Shown here one piece after another: positions 45,183 to 52,446 of a stretch of DNA of 64,000 bases (the stretch's first letter is position 1; each line of letters starts with the position of its first letter). This DNA is from KK5 sp034043675 (GTDB lineage: Bacteria; Pseudomonadota; Gammaproteobacteria; Burkholderiales; Burkholderiaceae_C), in NCBI RefSeq assembly GCF_034043675.1, contig NZ_JAXCLA010000001.1, forward strand, positions 62,001 through 126,000, written 5' to 3'. Below the pieces are notes generated by a model. The model did no database searches, had not been told where the DNA came from, and saw only the letters and a list, made by a program, of their open reading frames with translations. The translations under genes were made by a program, and so were the position numbers.

Positions 45183-45986
45183 CTAGCGTGCTCCCGCCAG
45201 CCGCGGCGCCGCACCCAGGTGCATGCCGGCGTCCAGCTGCAGCAACTCGCCGGTGACCGTGCGTGCGCCGTCGACCAGCCATACGATGGCCTCGGCCACG
45301 TCCTCGGCCGTGCAGGCGCGGCCCAGCGGCGTCGCGCCTTCGTACTGCGCCTTCATCTTCTCGAAGCCCTGCTGGCCGATGCCGTCGACGAACCAGCGCG
45401 TCGTGATCATGCCGGGGCAGACCGCGTTGACGCGTACCGTCGGCGCCAGCGTGCGCGCCAGGTGCAGGGTCATCGAGTTCATCGCGCCCTTGGAGGCGAT
45501 GTAGGGCACCGACGAGCCGATGCCCAGCGATCCGGCGACCGAGGACACGTTGACGATGCAGCCCTCGCCGCCCGCCGCCTGCAGCAGCGGCAGGCAGGCG
45601 CGCACCATCTGGAAGCTGCCGATGACGTTGACGCCATAGATGCGCTGGAAGGCCTCGACGTCCAGCGCGTCCCAGGCGGCGTCGCCGGCGAAGACGCTGA
45701 TGCCGGCGTTGTTGACCAGCGCGTCGAGCCGGCCGCCCCAGCGCTCGGCGGCGGCCGCAGCGAGGCGGCGGCAATCGGCGTCGTCGGCCACGCTGCCCTG
45801 CACCACCAGCACGTCCGCCCCGGCCTCGCGGCAGGCGGCCTCGATCTCACGCGCCTCGCGCTCGCTCTTCGAGTAGTTGACCAGCACGTCGTAGCCGCGC
45901 CGTGCCAGGCCCAGCGCCGTGGCCGCGCCGACGCCGGTGCCCGCGCCGGTGACCAGGGCCGTCTTCCTCGGATGGTTCGTCGTCAT
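45183..45986 (-). CDS. Short-chain dehydrogenase/reductase
   Basis: A 267-residue SDR. Motifs are TGAGTGVGAATALGLARRG, NNAGISVF, the catalytic Ser in NVSSVAGSLGIGSSV, YIASK, and VNAVCPGMITTRW. The ending LLQLDAGMHLG is typical of FabG-like members. ATG 45986 (MTTNHPRK) has GGAG 9 bases upstream; in-frame starts at 45995 and 46007 exist. It converges with the P450 gene (2-base gap) and is divergent from an amidase gene. The substrate is unknown. Confidence 0.88.
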   Translation of the reverse strand: MTTNHPRKTALVTGAGTGVGAATALGLARRGYDVLVNYSKSEREAREIEAACREAGADVLVVQGSVADDADCRRLAAAAAERWGGRLDALVNNAGISVFAGDAAWDALDVEAFQRIYGVNVIGSFQMVRACLPLLQAAGGEGCIVNVSSVAGSLGIGSSVPYIASKGAMNSMTLHLARTLAPTVRVNAVCPGMITTRWFVDGIGQQGFEKMKAQYEGATPLGRACTAEDVAEAIVWLVDGARTVTGELLQLDAGMHLGAAPRLAGAR

Positions 45987-46040
45987 CGTCTGCATCTCCT
46001 CGTGCATCTCATCATTGAGGCCACCATTAGACTCGCCGTC

Positions 46041-46649
46041 ATGCGATCCGTCCTGCTACTCCCCATCCTCATCGCCGCCGGCCTGCTAACGACCCATTTG
46101 AGCGCATCCGCCATCGAGGTGATGCCCGCCAGCACCTGGGGTGCCGTGCCCGATGCAGCGCCCGCGGAGCCACAGACCACGATCACCCACATCACGCTGC
46201 ACCACCAGGGCGAGACCTGGGTGCCCGGCAGCGATGTGCCGACCTACCTGCGCAAGCTCCAGCACTGGTCACGCGAGACCAAGCACTGGGCCGACATTCC
46301 CTATCACTACGTGATCGATCCCGAGGGCAAGGTCTACGCCGCCCGGCCCGAGAACATCGCCGGCGACACCAACACCGAGTACAACCCGCGCGGTCACGTG
46401 CTGGTGATGGTGCTGGGCAATTTCGAGGAGGTGGAGCCGAATGCGGCGCAGCTACAGGCCACCGTCGAGCTGATGGCCCAACTCGCGCGCAAACACGGGC
46501 TGGACGCCGGCGCGATCGCCTCGCACCGCGACTACAGCAAGCAGACCGTCTGCCCCGGCAAGAACCTGTACCGCTATCTGGAGAACGGCTGGATCGCCAG
46601 GGCCGTCACTGCAAGGCTCGATGGCCAGCCGATGCCGGCTCTGCCCTGA
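46041..46649 (+). CDS. Exported PGRP/amidase_2 domain protein (N-acetylmuramoyl-L-alanine amidase)
   Basis: A 202-residue protein with a signal peptide (LLPILIAAGLLTTHLSASA). The T7-lysozyme/PGRP-type Zn amidase fold is indicated by ITHITLHHQGETW (first His ligand), PYHYVIDPEGKVYAARPENIAGDTNTEYN, and SHRDYSKQTVCPGKNLYRYL, with the later His and Cys ligands. It cleaves the bond between MurNAc and the stem peptide in peptidoglycan. It is convergent with the GST gene (4-base gap). ATG 46041 is 54 bases from the divergent SDR. Confidence 0.88.
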   Translation: MRSVLLLPILIAAGLLTTHLSASAIEVMPASTWGAVPDAAPAEPQTTITHITLHHQGETWVPGSDVPTYLRKLQHWSRETKHWADIPYHYVIDPEGKVYAARPENIAGDTNTEYNPRGHVLVMVLGNFEEVEPNAAQLQATVELMAQLARKHGLDAGAIASHRDYSKQTVCPGKNLYRYLENGWIARAVTARLDGQPMPALP

Positions 46650-46653
46650 TCAG

Positions 46654-47289
46654 TCAGGCAACCGGATAGGTGCCGTCGCCGTGCGGCGCCGCCTTGAACG
46701 CGGGAAGCGCTTCGGCGACCTCTGAGAACGCGGCGATCGTCGGATAGTCGGCCGCCGGTGCCGAGTCCGGCACCAGGTCCTGGATGAACTTCCACACGAC
46801 GGCGGTGCAGACACCAGCCTGCGTCAATTCGCCGCCATCCGCGCCCACCGCCAGCGGCGCCTCGGCCAATTCCTTCTCCAGCGCGGCGCAGGCGGCACGG
46901 AGCTGTTCGTGCACGCGGTCCATCCAGGGCTGGTGGACCTTCTCCGGCGGGCGGACGTTGTGCTCGTAGACGATCTGCACCGCCTTTTCGCAGGCCGCCA
47001 GCGCCAGGCCGGTCAGTCGCAGATCACGCCGCAGCGCCGCCGGCTCGGCGGGCAGCAGACTGCGCGCGGCCAGCTTCTCCGCGTACTGCAGGATCAGCAT
47101 CGAATCCATCAGCACCTCGCCGTCGTCGAACAACAGCGTCGGCGCCTTCACGACCGGGTTGATCTCGCGGAACTGCGCGTAACCGCGGAACACAGACAAC
47201 GACTGGTGCTTGAACGGCACGCCCATCAGTTGCAGGGCCACGGCGACGCGGCGCACGTATGGCGAGTCGAGCATGCCGATGAGTTTCAT
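46654..47289 (-). CDS. Glutathione S-transferase family protein
   Basis: A 211-residue GST. The N-terminal thioredoxin-like domain begins MKLIGMLDSPYVRRVAVAL, has the cis-Pro region VVKAPTLLFDDGEVLMDSMLIL (Ser of the G-site) and is followed by an all-helical C-terminal domain (LTGLALAACEKAVQIVYE). The catalytic Ser is in DSPYVRR. ATG 47289 has GGAG 8 bases upstream; an in-frame GTG at 47298 is less likely. No pathway link is visible. Confidence 0.88.
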   Translation of the reverse strand: MKLIGMLDSPYVRRVAVALQLMGVPFKHQSLSVFRGYAQFREINPVVKAPTLLFDDGEVLMDSMLILQYAEKLAARSLLPAEPAALRRDLRLTGLALAACEKAVQIVYEHNVRPPEKVHQPWMDRVHEQLRAACAALEKELAEAPLAVGADGGELTQAGVCTAVVWKFIQDLVPDSAPAADYPTIAAFSEVAEALPAFKAAPHGDGTYPVA

Positions 47290-47377
47290 GGTTAGCACTC
47301 CGTGTCTGGTGGGAGGGACATGCTAGCGAATGAATGGGGCTGCCCGTTCGATCTGCGATCGAGAGATCTGCGTATCG

Positions 47378-47423
47378 CCACGGTGCCGGGACTCGCCCCG
47401 GCGGGCGAGTCCCGGCACCGTGG
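47378..47423. terminator. Perfect 21-bp inverted repeat between GST and puuD genes
   Basis: Bases 47378-47398 are an exact complement of 47403-47423 around a CGGC loop. It lies 27 bases past the puuD stop and 88 bases upstream of the GST start on the same strand. There is no U run, but the stem is far longer and more perfect than usual terminators. It probably ends the puuD transcript or insulates the GST gene. Confidence 0.6.
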
Positions 47424-47449
47424 AGAAAGACAACAGCAGACGAACAGCT

Positions 47450-48664
47450 CTACTTAGCCAGGCTCTGGAACCACCGCCCCAAGGTCGCCCGCTCCTCGTC
47501 GGTGATGCCCGTCGCATTGTTCAACGGCATCGTCTTCTGCACCACCGCCTGCTGATACAGCGCCGCAGCGTTCTTCTCGATCAGCTCGGGCGTGTGCAGC
47601 ATGATGCCCTTCTGGTTCAGCTGCGCGTTGTGGCACATCTGGCAGCGCTGGGCGACGATCGCTTCTACCTGGGCCATCGTCGGTGCAGGCGCCGCGGCCG
47701 GAGCCTCGGGCGCCTTGGCAGGCGCGAGCCACACGATCAGCGCGGCGAGCAGCACCAGCGCGGCGGGGATCAGCTTGATGTCGGCCTTGCCCTTGTGGCG
47801 TTGCACGAACCAGCTGCGGATCAGCACGCCGGCCAGCATCAGCAGGATCAGCACGCCCCAGTTGTGCGCGTGGCTGTAGAGCATGCCGTAGTGGTTGCTG
47901 AGCATCGCGATCAGCACCGGCAGCGTGAAATAGGTGTTGTGAACGCTGCGCTGCTTGCCGCGCTGGCCGAAGATCGGGTCGACCGGACGGCCGGCGCGCA
48001 TGTCCTCGATCACCTTCTTCTGGCCCGGGATGATCCAGAAGAACACGTTGGCGCTCATCATCGTGGCGATCATCGCGCCGGCGATCAGGAAGGCCGCGCG
48101 GCCGGCGAACAGGTGGCACAGGCCCCAGATCGCCACGGCGATGTAGACGGCCTGCAGGCCCAGCACGAGGCCGTCGTTGCCGATCACCGTGCGTCCGTCG
48201 GCACCCTTGACCTGGCCGAAGCGGCGGCAGATCTGGTCATAGACCAGCCAGCCGACGACGAGGAAGGCGAGCGAGCCGGCGATGGCGCCGGCCGTGCCGC
48301 CGTGCTGCGACCAGTCGAACACATGGCGGTCGATCAGGAAGGTGTCGGCATTGAACAGGTAGAGCACGACGAACAGCGCGAAGCCGCTCATCCAGGTCCA
48401 GTAGCTCTCCCAGTAGAACCAGTGCAGATCCTGCGGCAGGCCCTTGGGCGCCACCATGTACTTCTGCGGGTTGTAGAACCCGCCGCCGTGCACGGCCCAC
48501 AGCTCGCCGTCGACGCCACGAGCCAGCAGGTCATCGGCCTTGGGCTTGTGGAGGTGGTTGTCGAGCCAGACGAAGTAGAACGAGGCGCCGATCCAGGCGA
48601 TGCCCACGATCACGTGCAGCCAGCGCAGCAGCAGGTTGGCCCAGTCGAGCAAATACGCTTCCAT
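47450..48664 (-). CDS. puuD: Urate hydroxylase PuuD (membrane urate oxidase with cytochrome c domain)
   Basis: A 404-residue protein. The N-terminal two thirds forms about eight transmembrane helices with conserved LLLRWLHVIVGIAWIGASFYFVWLDNHL, HGGGFYNPQKYM, HWFYWESYWTWMSGFAL and NVFFWIIPGQKKVI. The C-terminal domain is a cytochrome c with the heme motif CQMCH at 341-345 and a likely axial Met379 (KTMPLNN). PuuD oxidises urate to 5-hydroxyisourate and passes electrons to the cytochrome chain rather than to O2. It fits between XDH and HIU hydrolase in the pathway. A promoter with the TGTATACA operator lies 127 bases upstream. Confidence 0.95.
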   Translation of the reverse strand: MEAYLLDWANLLLRWLHVIVGIAWIGASFYFVWLDNHLHKPKADDLLARGVDGELWAVHGGGFYNPQKYMVAPKGLPQDLHWFYWESYWTWMSGFALFVVLYLFNADTFLIDRHVFDWSQHGGTAGAIAGSLAFLVVGWLVYDQICRRFGQVKGADGRTVIGNDGLVLGLQAVYIAVAIWGLCHLFAGRAAFLIAGAMIATMMSANVFFWIIPGQKKVIEDMRAGRPVDPIFGQRGKQRSVHNTYFTLPVLIAMLSNHYGMLYSHAHNWGVLILLMLAGVLIRSWFVQRHKGKADIKLIPAALVLLAALIVWLAPAKAPEAPAAAPAPTMAQVEAIVAQRCQMCHNAQLNQKGIMLHTPELIEKNAAALYQQAVVQKTMPLNNATGITDEERATLGRWFQSLAK

Positions 48665-48790
48665 CCAGAGAACTCCGAAGCCGGCTCACCACTGCGGGCG
48701 CTGTAAGCCGGGGACGTGTCGCGCTCAGATGGAACTTCTGCCTGTTTGCCTGGCTACCGCCAGCTGCGCCGCTGCGACAAGTAGGCGAAG

Positions 48791-48819
48791 TGTATACAAA
48801 ATCATGCGGCTCTTGTCGA
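48791..48819 (-). promoter_or_regulatory. puuD promoter with TGTATACA operator over the -10 box
   Basis: On the minus strand TCGACA (48814-48819) and TATACA (48791-48796) are separated by 17 bases, a good sigma-70 pair. The -10 box lies within the palindrome TGTATACA at 48791-48798, so a bound GntR repressor would block it. The -35 box lies inside the last codons of the upstream chemoreceptor gene. Confidence 0.65.
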
Positions 48820-50391
48820 CATTCCGTGGGTCTTGAACACGGAAACAACTTCAAGCAGCTGGGCCGCCTGCTGCTTCAGGCTTTCGGCCGCTGCGGCGCT
48901 CTGCTCGACCAGCGCCGCATTTTGCTGCGTGCCCTGATCGATCGAGGCGACCGCCTGGTTGACCTGCTGGATCCCGCTGGTCTGCTCGCTGGACGAGGCA
49001 TTGATCTCGGCCACCAGGTCGGTGACGCGCCGCACCTGCCGCACGACGTCGCTCATCGTGTTGCCCGCCTCGTTGACCAGCGCGCTGCCGGCCTCCACGC
49101 GTTCCACGCTGGCGCCGATCAGCGCCTTGATCTCGCGCGCCGCCTGGGCCGAGCGCTGCGCGAGGCTGCGAACCTCGCCGGCCACCACCGCGAAGCCACG
49201 GCCCTGCTCGCCCGCCCGGGCCGCTTCCACCGCTGCGTTCAGCGCGAGGATGTTGGTCTGGAAGGCGATGCCGTCGATCACGCCGATGATGTCGGCGATC
49301 CGGCGGCTGGACTCGGTGATCTCGCCCATCGTGCTGACCACCCGCTCCACGACCTGGCCGCCGCGCCCGGCCACCTCGGCCGCGGTCGTCGCGAGCTGGC
49401 TGGCCTGGCGGGAGGAGTCGGCGTTCTGCTGCACCGTCTGCGTCATCTGCTGCATCGACGCGGCCGTCTGCTGCAGCGCGCTGGCCTGCTGCTCGGTGCG
49501 GCTGGAGAGGTCCGTGTTGCCGGTCGCGATCTCGGCCGAGGCGGTGGCGATGCCGTCGGCCGACTGGCGCACGCGGTCCACCATCGTGACCAGGCTCTCG
49601 TTCATCCGCTTCAGCGCGGCGAGCAACTGGCCGGTCTCGTCGCCGCCGCGCACCTCGATGGCGGTGCTGAGGTCGCCGGAGGCCACCGCCTCGGCCAGCT
49701 TCACGGCGCGCTGCAGCGGCAAGGTCACCGCGCGGCTGAGGATCCAGCCCAGCACAATCGCCGCCGCCACGGCCAGCGTGCAGGAGACGAACATCAGCGT
49801 CAGGTCGCGCGAATAGTCGGCGGTCGCGACATCGGCCCAGGCCTGGGCGCGCTGCTTGTCGTGGGCGACGAGCTGCTCGATCGAAGCCATCAGCTCCACC
49901 AGCAGCGGCCGGCATTCCTTGACGATCTTGGTCATCGCCGCATCGCGCTCGCCGTTGCTGGCCTTGGCGACGATGTCCAGCGCCACCGGCCCGTAACGCG
50001 ACTCGACGTTCTCGATCTTGGCGAACAGCTCGCGCTCGCGTTCGGTCACGCCGGGGCCGTCCGAGACGAGCGCCTTCTTCAGCGCGGCCAGCTTGTCCTG
50101 CATCTGCTGGTGGGCCAGCGCCACGGCGCTTTTTTCGATGCTGCGGTCGCCCTCTTCGGTCACCAGCACCAGGTTGCGCGCCGCGACCGCGCGCTGGTTG
50201 GCCGCATTGCGGACCTGCGTGGCCAGGGCCTCGCGTTCGCCGATGCCACGCAGGTAGTCCGTCAGCCGATCGTTCGAGCGACCGAGCGAGCGCAGCGACA
50301 GGCTCGACACGACCACCACGACGGCGGCCAGCACGGCAAAACCGAGCATGAGCTTGGTCTTGATCCGGGCGCTTTGGATCCAGTTCGACAT
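48802..50391 (-). CDS. Methyl-accepting chemotaxis protein
   Basis: A 529-residue chemoreceptor. TM1 is at about 14-32 (LGFAVLAAVVVVVSSLSL), a periplasmic four-helix-bundle sensor domain at about 33-188, TM2 at about 190-212 (LMFVSCTLAVAAAIVLGWIL), HAMP at about 213-265, and a signalling domain with GVIDGIAFQTNILALNAAVEAARAGEQGRGFAVVAGEVRSLAQRSA. The helical hairpin core contacts CheA/CheW. It lies within the purine catabolism block between puuD and xdhC and has its own promoter. Sensing of a purine or breakdown product is plausible but not shown. The C-terminus lacks a clear CheR/B pentapeptide. Confidence 0.92.
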   Translation of the reverse strand: MSNWIQSARIKTKLMLGFAVLAAVVVVVSSLSLRSLGRSNDRLTDYLRGIGEREALATQVRNAANQRAVAARNLVLVTEEGDRSIEKSAVALAHQQMQDKLAALKKALVSDGPGVTERERELFAKIENVESRYGPVALDIVAKASNGERDAAMTKIVKECRPLLVELMASIEQLVAHDKQRAQAWADVATADYSRDLTLMFVSCTLAVAAAIVLGWILSRAVTLPLQRAVKLAEAVASGDLSTAIEVRGGDETGQLLAALKRMNESLVTMVDRVRQSADGIATASAEIATGNTDLSSRTEQQASALQQTAASMQQMTQTVQQNADSSRQASQLATTAAEVAGRGGQVVERVVSTMGEITESSRRIADIIGVIDGIAFQTNILALNAAVEAARAGEQGRGFAVVAGEVRSLAQRSAQAAREIKALIGASVERVEAGSALVNEAGNTMSDVVRQVRRVTDLVAEINASSSEQTSGIQQVNQAVASIDQGTQQNAALVEQSAAAAESLKQQAAQLLEVVSVFKTHGMSTRAA

Positions 50392-50427
50392 TTTTCTGCT
50401 CCCTGATCGCCGTGTCGGGTGCGCGGC

Positions 50428-50463
50428 GTTGTCCTAGATTAGAGGGACAACGGAAGCAGTCAA
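50428..50463 (-). promoter_or_regulatory. Promoter of the chemoreceptor gene with overlapping inverted repeat
   Basis: TTGACT (minus strand, 50458-50463) and TAATCT (50436-50441) are 16 bases apart, a good sigma-70 promoter 45-70 bases before the chemoreceptor ATG. GTTGTCC at 50428-50434 pairs with GGACAAC at 50445-50451, spanning the -10 box, and could be an operator. Confidence 0.6.
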
Positions 50464-50488
50464 GGACTTATTTCAAGCACGCGGATTC

Positions 50489-51292
50489 TCAGCTCGCCAG
50501 CAATTGCGCCACCACGGCGATGGCGATCACCTCGGGTTCCTTGCCGGTGATGCCCGGCAGGCCGATCGGGCAGGTGATATGCGCGATCTCCTGCTCGGTG
50601 AAGCCGCGCGCCTCCAGGCGGTGACGGAACGCGGCCCACTTGCTCTTGCTGCCGATCAGGCCGATGAAAGGCAGGTCGCGACGCTCGCGCTGGCGCTGCA
50701 GGCAGGCGGCGACGATGTCCAGGTCTTCGGCATGGCTGAAGCTCATGATCAGCACGCGTGAGCCTGGCGCCACGTCGCGCACCGCCGACTGCACGGGTTC
50801 GGAGTGCTCCGCACTGACGTTGTCCGGCAGCGCCGGCGGAAAGATCTCCTCCCGGCTGTCGACCCAGAACACGTCGGCCGGCAGCCGCCCCAGCAGCGTG
50901 ACGATGGCCCGGCCCACATGGCCGCCGCCGAACAAGGCGACCGATACGCGCGCTTCGGCGCCCGCCAAGCGCTCGCGGATGCCGCCAGCACCCTCCTCCA
51001 GCCATTCGAAGCGCAGGTGGACGACGCCGCCGCAGCACTGGCCGAGGCTGGGTCCCAGCGCATAACGCGTCACTTCATCGCAAGGCACGGCCAGGTCCAG
51101 CAGTTCGTGCCCCCGGGCGATCGCATCGAATTCGAGCTGGCCGCCGCCGATCGTGCCGATCAGCCCGCCGGCGCAGGTGATCGCCATCCAGGCGCCGACC
51201 TCGCGCGGCCCGCTGCCCTGGACTTCATGGACGCTGACGAGCACAGCCGGCCCGCCTTGCAGCGCACGCTCGAGTTCGCGCCACGCCTTCAT
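50489..51292 (-). CDS. xdhC: Xanthine dehydrogenase accessory protein XdhC
   Basis: A 267-residue protein that binds molybdenum cofactor, aids its sulfuration and inserts it in XdhB. The start is ATG 51292 (MKAWRELERALQGGPAVL). Motifs are LVSVHEVQGSGPREVGAWM, GTIGGGQLEFDAI, LGPSLGQCCGGVVHLRFE (conserved Cys pair), and a Rossmann part VALFGGGHVGRAIVTLL with GLIGSKSKWAAFRHRLEARG. It lies 7 bases downstream of the HIU hydrolase gene and is separated from xdhAB by about 7 kb. Confidence 0.95.
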   Translation of the reverse strand: MKAWRELERALQGGPAVLVSVHEVQGSGPREVGAWMAITCAGGLIGTIGGGQLEFDAIARGHELLDLAVPCDEVTRYALGPSLGQCCGGVVHLRFEWLEEGAGGIRERLAGAEARVSVALFGGGHVGRAIVTLLGRLPADVFWVDSREEIFPPALPDNVSAEHSEPVQSAVRDVAPGSRVLIMSFSHAEDLDIVAACLQRQRERRDLPFIGLIGSKSKWAAFRHRLEARGFTEQEIAHITCPIGLPGITGKEPEVIAIAVVAQLLAS

Positions 51293-51299
51293 GACGGGC

Positions 51300-51656
51300 T
51301 CAGCTGCCCCGGTAGGTGGAATAGCTCCACGGGCTTGCCAGCAGCGGCACGTGGTAGTGGGAGCTGGTATCGGCGATGCCGAAGTCCAGCGGCACCTCGT
51401 CCAGGAACGGCGGCTCGGGCAGCAGCGCGCCGCGCGAGCGGAAGTAGGCCGCCACCGAGAACACCAGCCGGTAGTGGCCCGGCTCCAGCGTGGCGCCTTC
51501 CAGCAGCGGGCCATCGGCCCGGCCGTCGTGGTTCAGCGTGATCGCCTTGATCTCGTGGGCCTGACCCGAACGGTCGAGGCGGAACAGGCGCACGGCCATG
51601 CCGGCGGCGGGGGAGCCGTGCACGGTGTCGAGCACGTGGGTGGTGAGCTTGCCCAT
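51300..51656 (-). CDS. uraH: 5-hydroxyisourate hydrolase
   Basis: A 118-residue transthyretin-like enzyme. It has the family marks LTTHVLDTVHGSPAAGM (catalytic His7), VRLFRL (Arg), HYHVPLLASPWSYSTYRGS and the diagnostic C-terminal YRGS. It hydrolyses 5-hydroxyisourate, the PuuD product, to OHCU. Upstream is the control region shared with the GntR gene, with AAAGGG as ribosome binding site. It is the first gene of a two-gene unit with xdhC. Confidence 0.96.
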   Translation of the reverse strand: MGKLTTHVLDTVHGSPAAGMAVRLFRLDRSGQAHEIKAITLNHDGRADGPLLEGATLEPGHYRLVFSVAAYFRSRGALLPEPPFLDEVPLDFGIADTSSHYHVPLLASPWSYSTYRGS

Positions 51657-51693
51657 CGATGGACCCTTTCGTCATTCGCTTGGAAATTTAGCG

Positions 51694-51724
51694 AAACGCA
51701 AACCCCCGAAGGGGCTTTGCGTTT
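51694..51724. promoter_or_regulatory. Hairpin in the uraH/GntR intergenic region
   Basis: AAACGCAAA at 51694-51702 pairs with TTTGCGTTT at 51716-51724, and CCCC/GGGG extend the stem with one C-C mismatch. It is terminator-like (TTTT at 51722-51725 on the plus strand) yet sits in the 5' leader of uraH, so attenuation or mRNA stabilisation is possible. Confidence 0.5.
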
Positions 51725-51730
51725 TCAGCA

Positions 51731-51744
51731 AAGTGTATACACTT
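51731..51744. promoter_or_regulatory. Operator AAGTGTATACACTT of the GntR regulator
   Basis: A perfect 14-bp palindrome around TGTATACA, 9 bases before the GntR ATG and 75 bases before the uraH start. It is the best copy of the three TGTATACA sites and probably mediates autoregulation and control of uraH-xdhC. Confidence 0.75.
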
Positions 51745-51753
51745 CAGCACACA

Positions 51754-52446
51754 ATGTCAGCCACAGCAAAAACGAAAGCTGCCGCTCCGGCCTCGTCGAC
51801 CGACCGCATCGCCGCCTCGATCACGCAGGCGATCGTCGAGCGACGCCTGATGCCCGGCACCAAGCTCGCCGAGCAGAAGCTCGCCGACATCTTCAAGGTC
51901 TCGCGCACACTGGTGCGCCAGGCGCTGAACCAGCTGAGCCGCGACCGGCTCGTCACGCTGACGCCGGCGCGCGGTGCCTTCGTGGCGGAGCCCAGCGTAC
52001 AGGAGGCGCAGCAGGTCTTCGAGGTGCGGCAGATGCTCGAGTGCGCCATGATCACCAAGCTCGCCAAGACGATCACGCCGGCCCAGGTCGCGCAGTTGCG
52101 CAAGCACCTGAAGGACGAGGTCGAGGCGCTGAAGGTCACCGACGTGCCCGGCCGCACGCGGCTGCTGGCCGATTTCCACGTGATCCTCGCTCGCATGCAG
52201 GGCAACGACGTGCTGGCCCAGTTGCTGACCGACCTGCTCTCGCGCAGCTCGCTGATCTCGCTGATGTACCAGAGCTCCCACTCGGCGGCCGAATCGCACG
52301 CCGAGCACGAGGCCATCGTCGCTGCGCTCGAAGCGCGCGACGCGAAGGCCGCCGTCAAATTGCTGGGCTCGCACCTCGGCAATGTCGAATCCAACCTGAG
52401 GCTGAAGCCTCGTGTCGATGACCTGGCAAAGGTGTTGTCCTTATGA
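51754..52446 (+). CDS. GntR family (FCD) transcriptional regulator of purine catabolism
   Basis: A 230-residue regulator. The winged helix is at about 15-80 (AIVERRLMPGTKLAEQKLADIFKVSRTLVRQALNQLSRDRLVTLTPARGAFVAEPS). The FCD domain follows, with metal-ligand candidates in LLADFHVILARM, AEHEAIVAAL and LGSHLGNVE. The start at ATG 51754 (MSATAKTKAA) is directly downstream of the palindrome. The gene overlaps puuE by ATGA and heads a five-gene operon. Family members bind TGTNNNACA-like sites and respond to carboxylate-type ligands; the likely ligand here is a purine breakdown product. Upstream in-frame start codons are discarded. Confidence 0.92.
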   Translation: MSATAKTKAAAPASSTDRIAASITQAIVERRLMPGTKLAEQKLADIFKVSRTLVRQALNQLSRDRLVTLTPARGAFVAEPSVQEAQQVFEVRQMLECAMITKLAKTITPAQVAQLRKHLKDEVEALKVTDVPGRTRLLADFHVILARMQGNDVLAQLLTDLLSRSSLISLMYQSSHSAAESHAEHEAIVAALEARDAKAAVKLLGSHLGNVESNLRLKPRVDDLAKVLSL

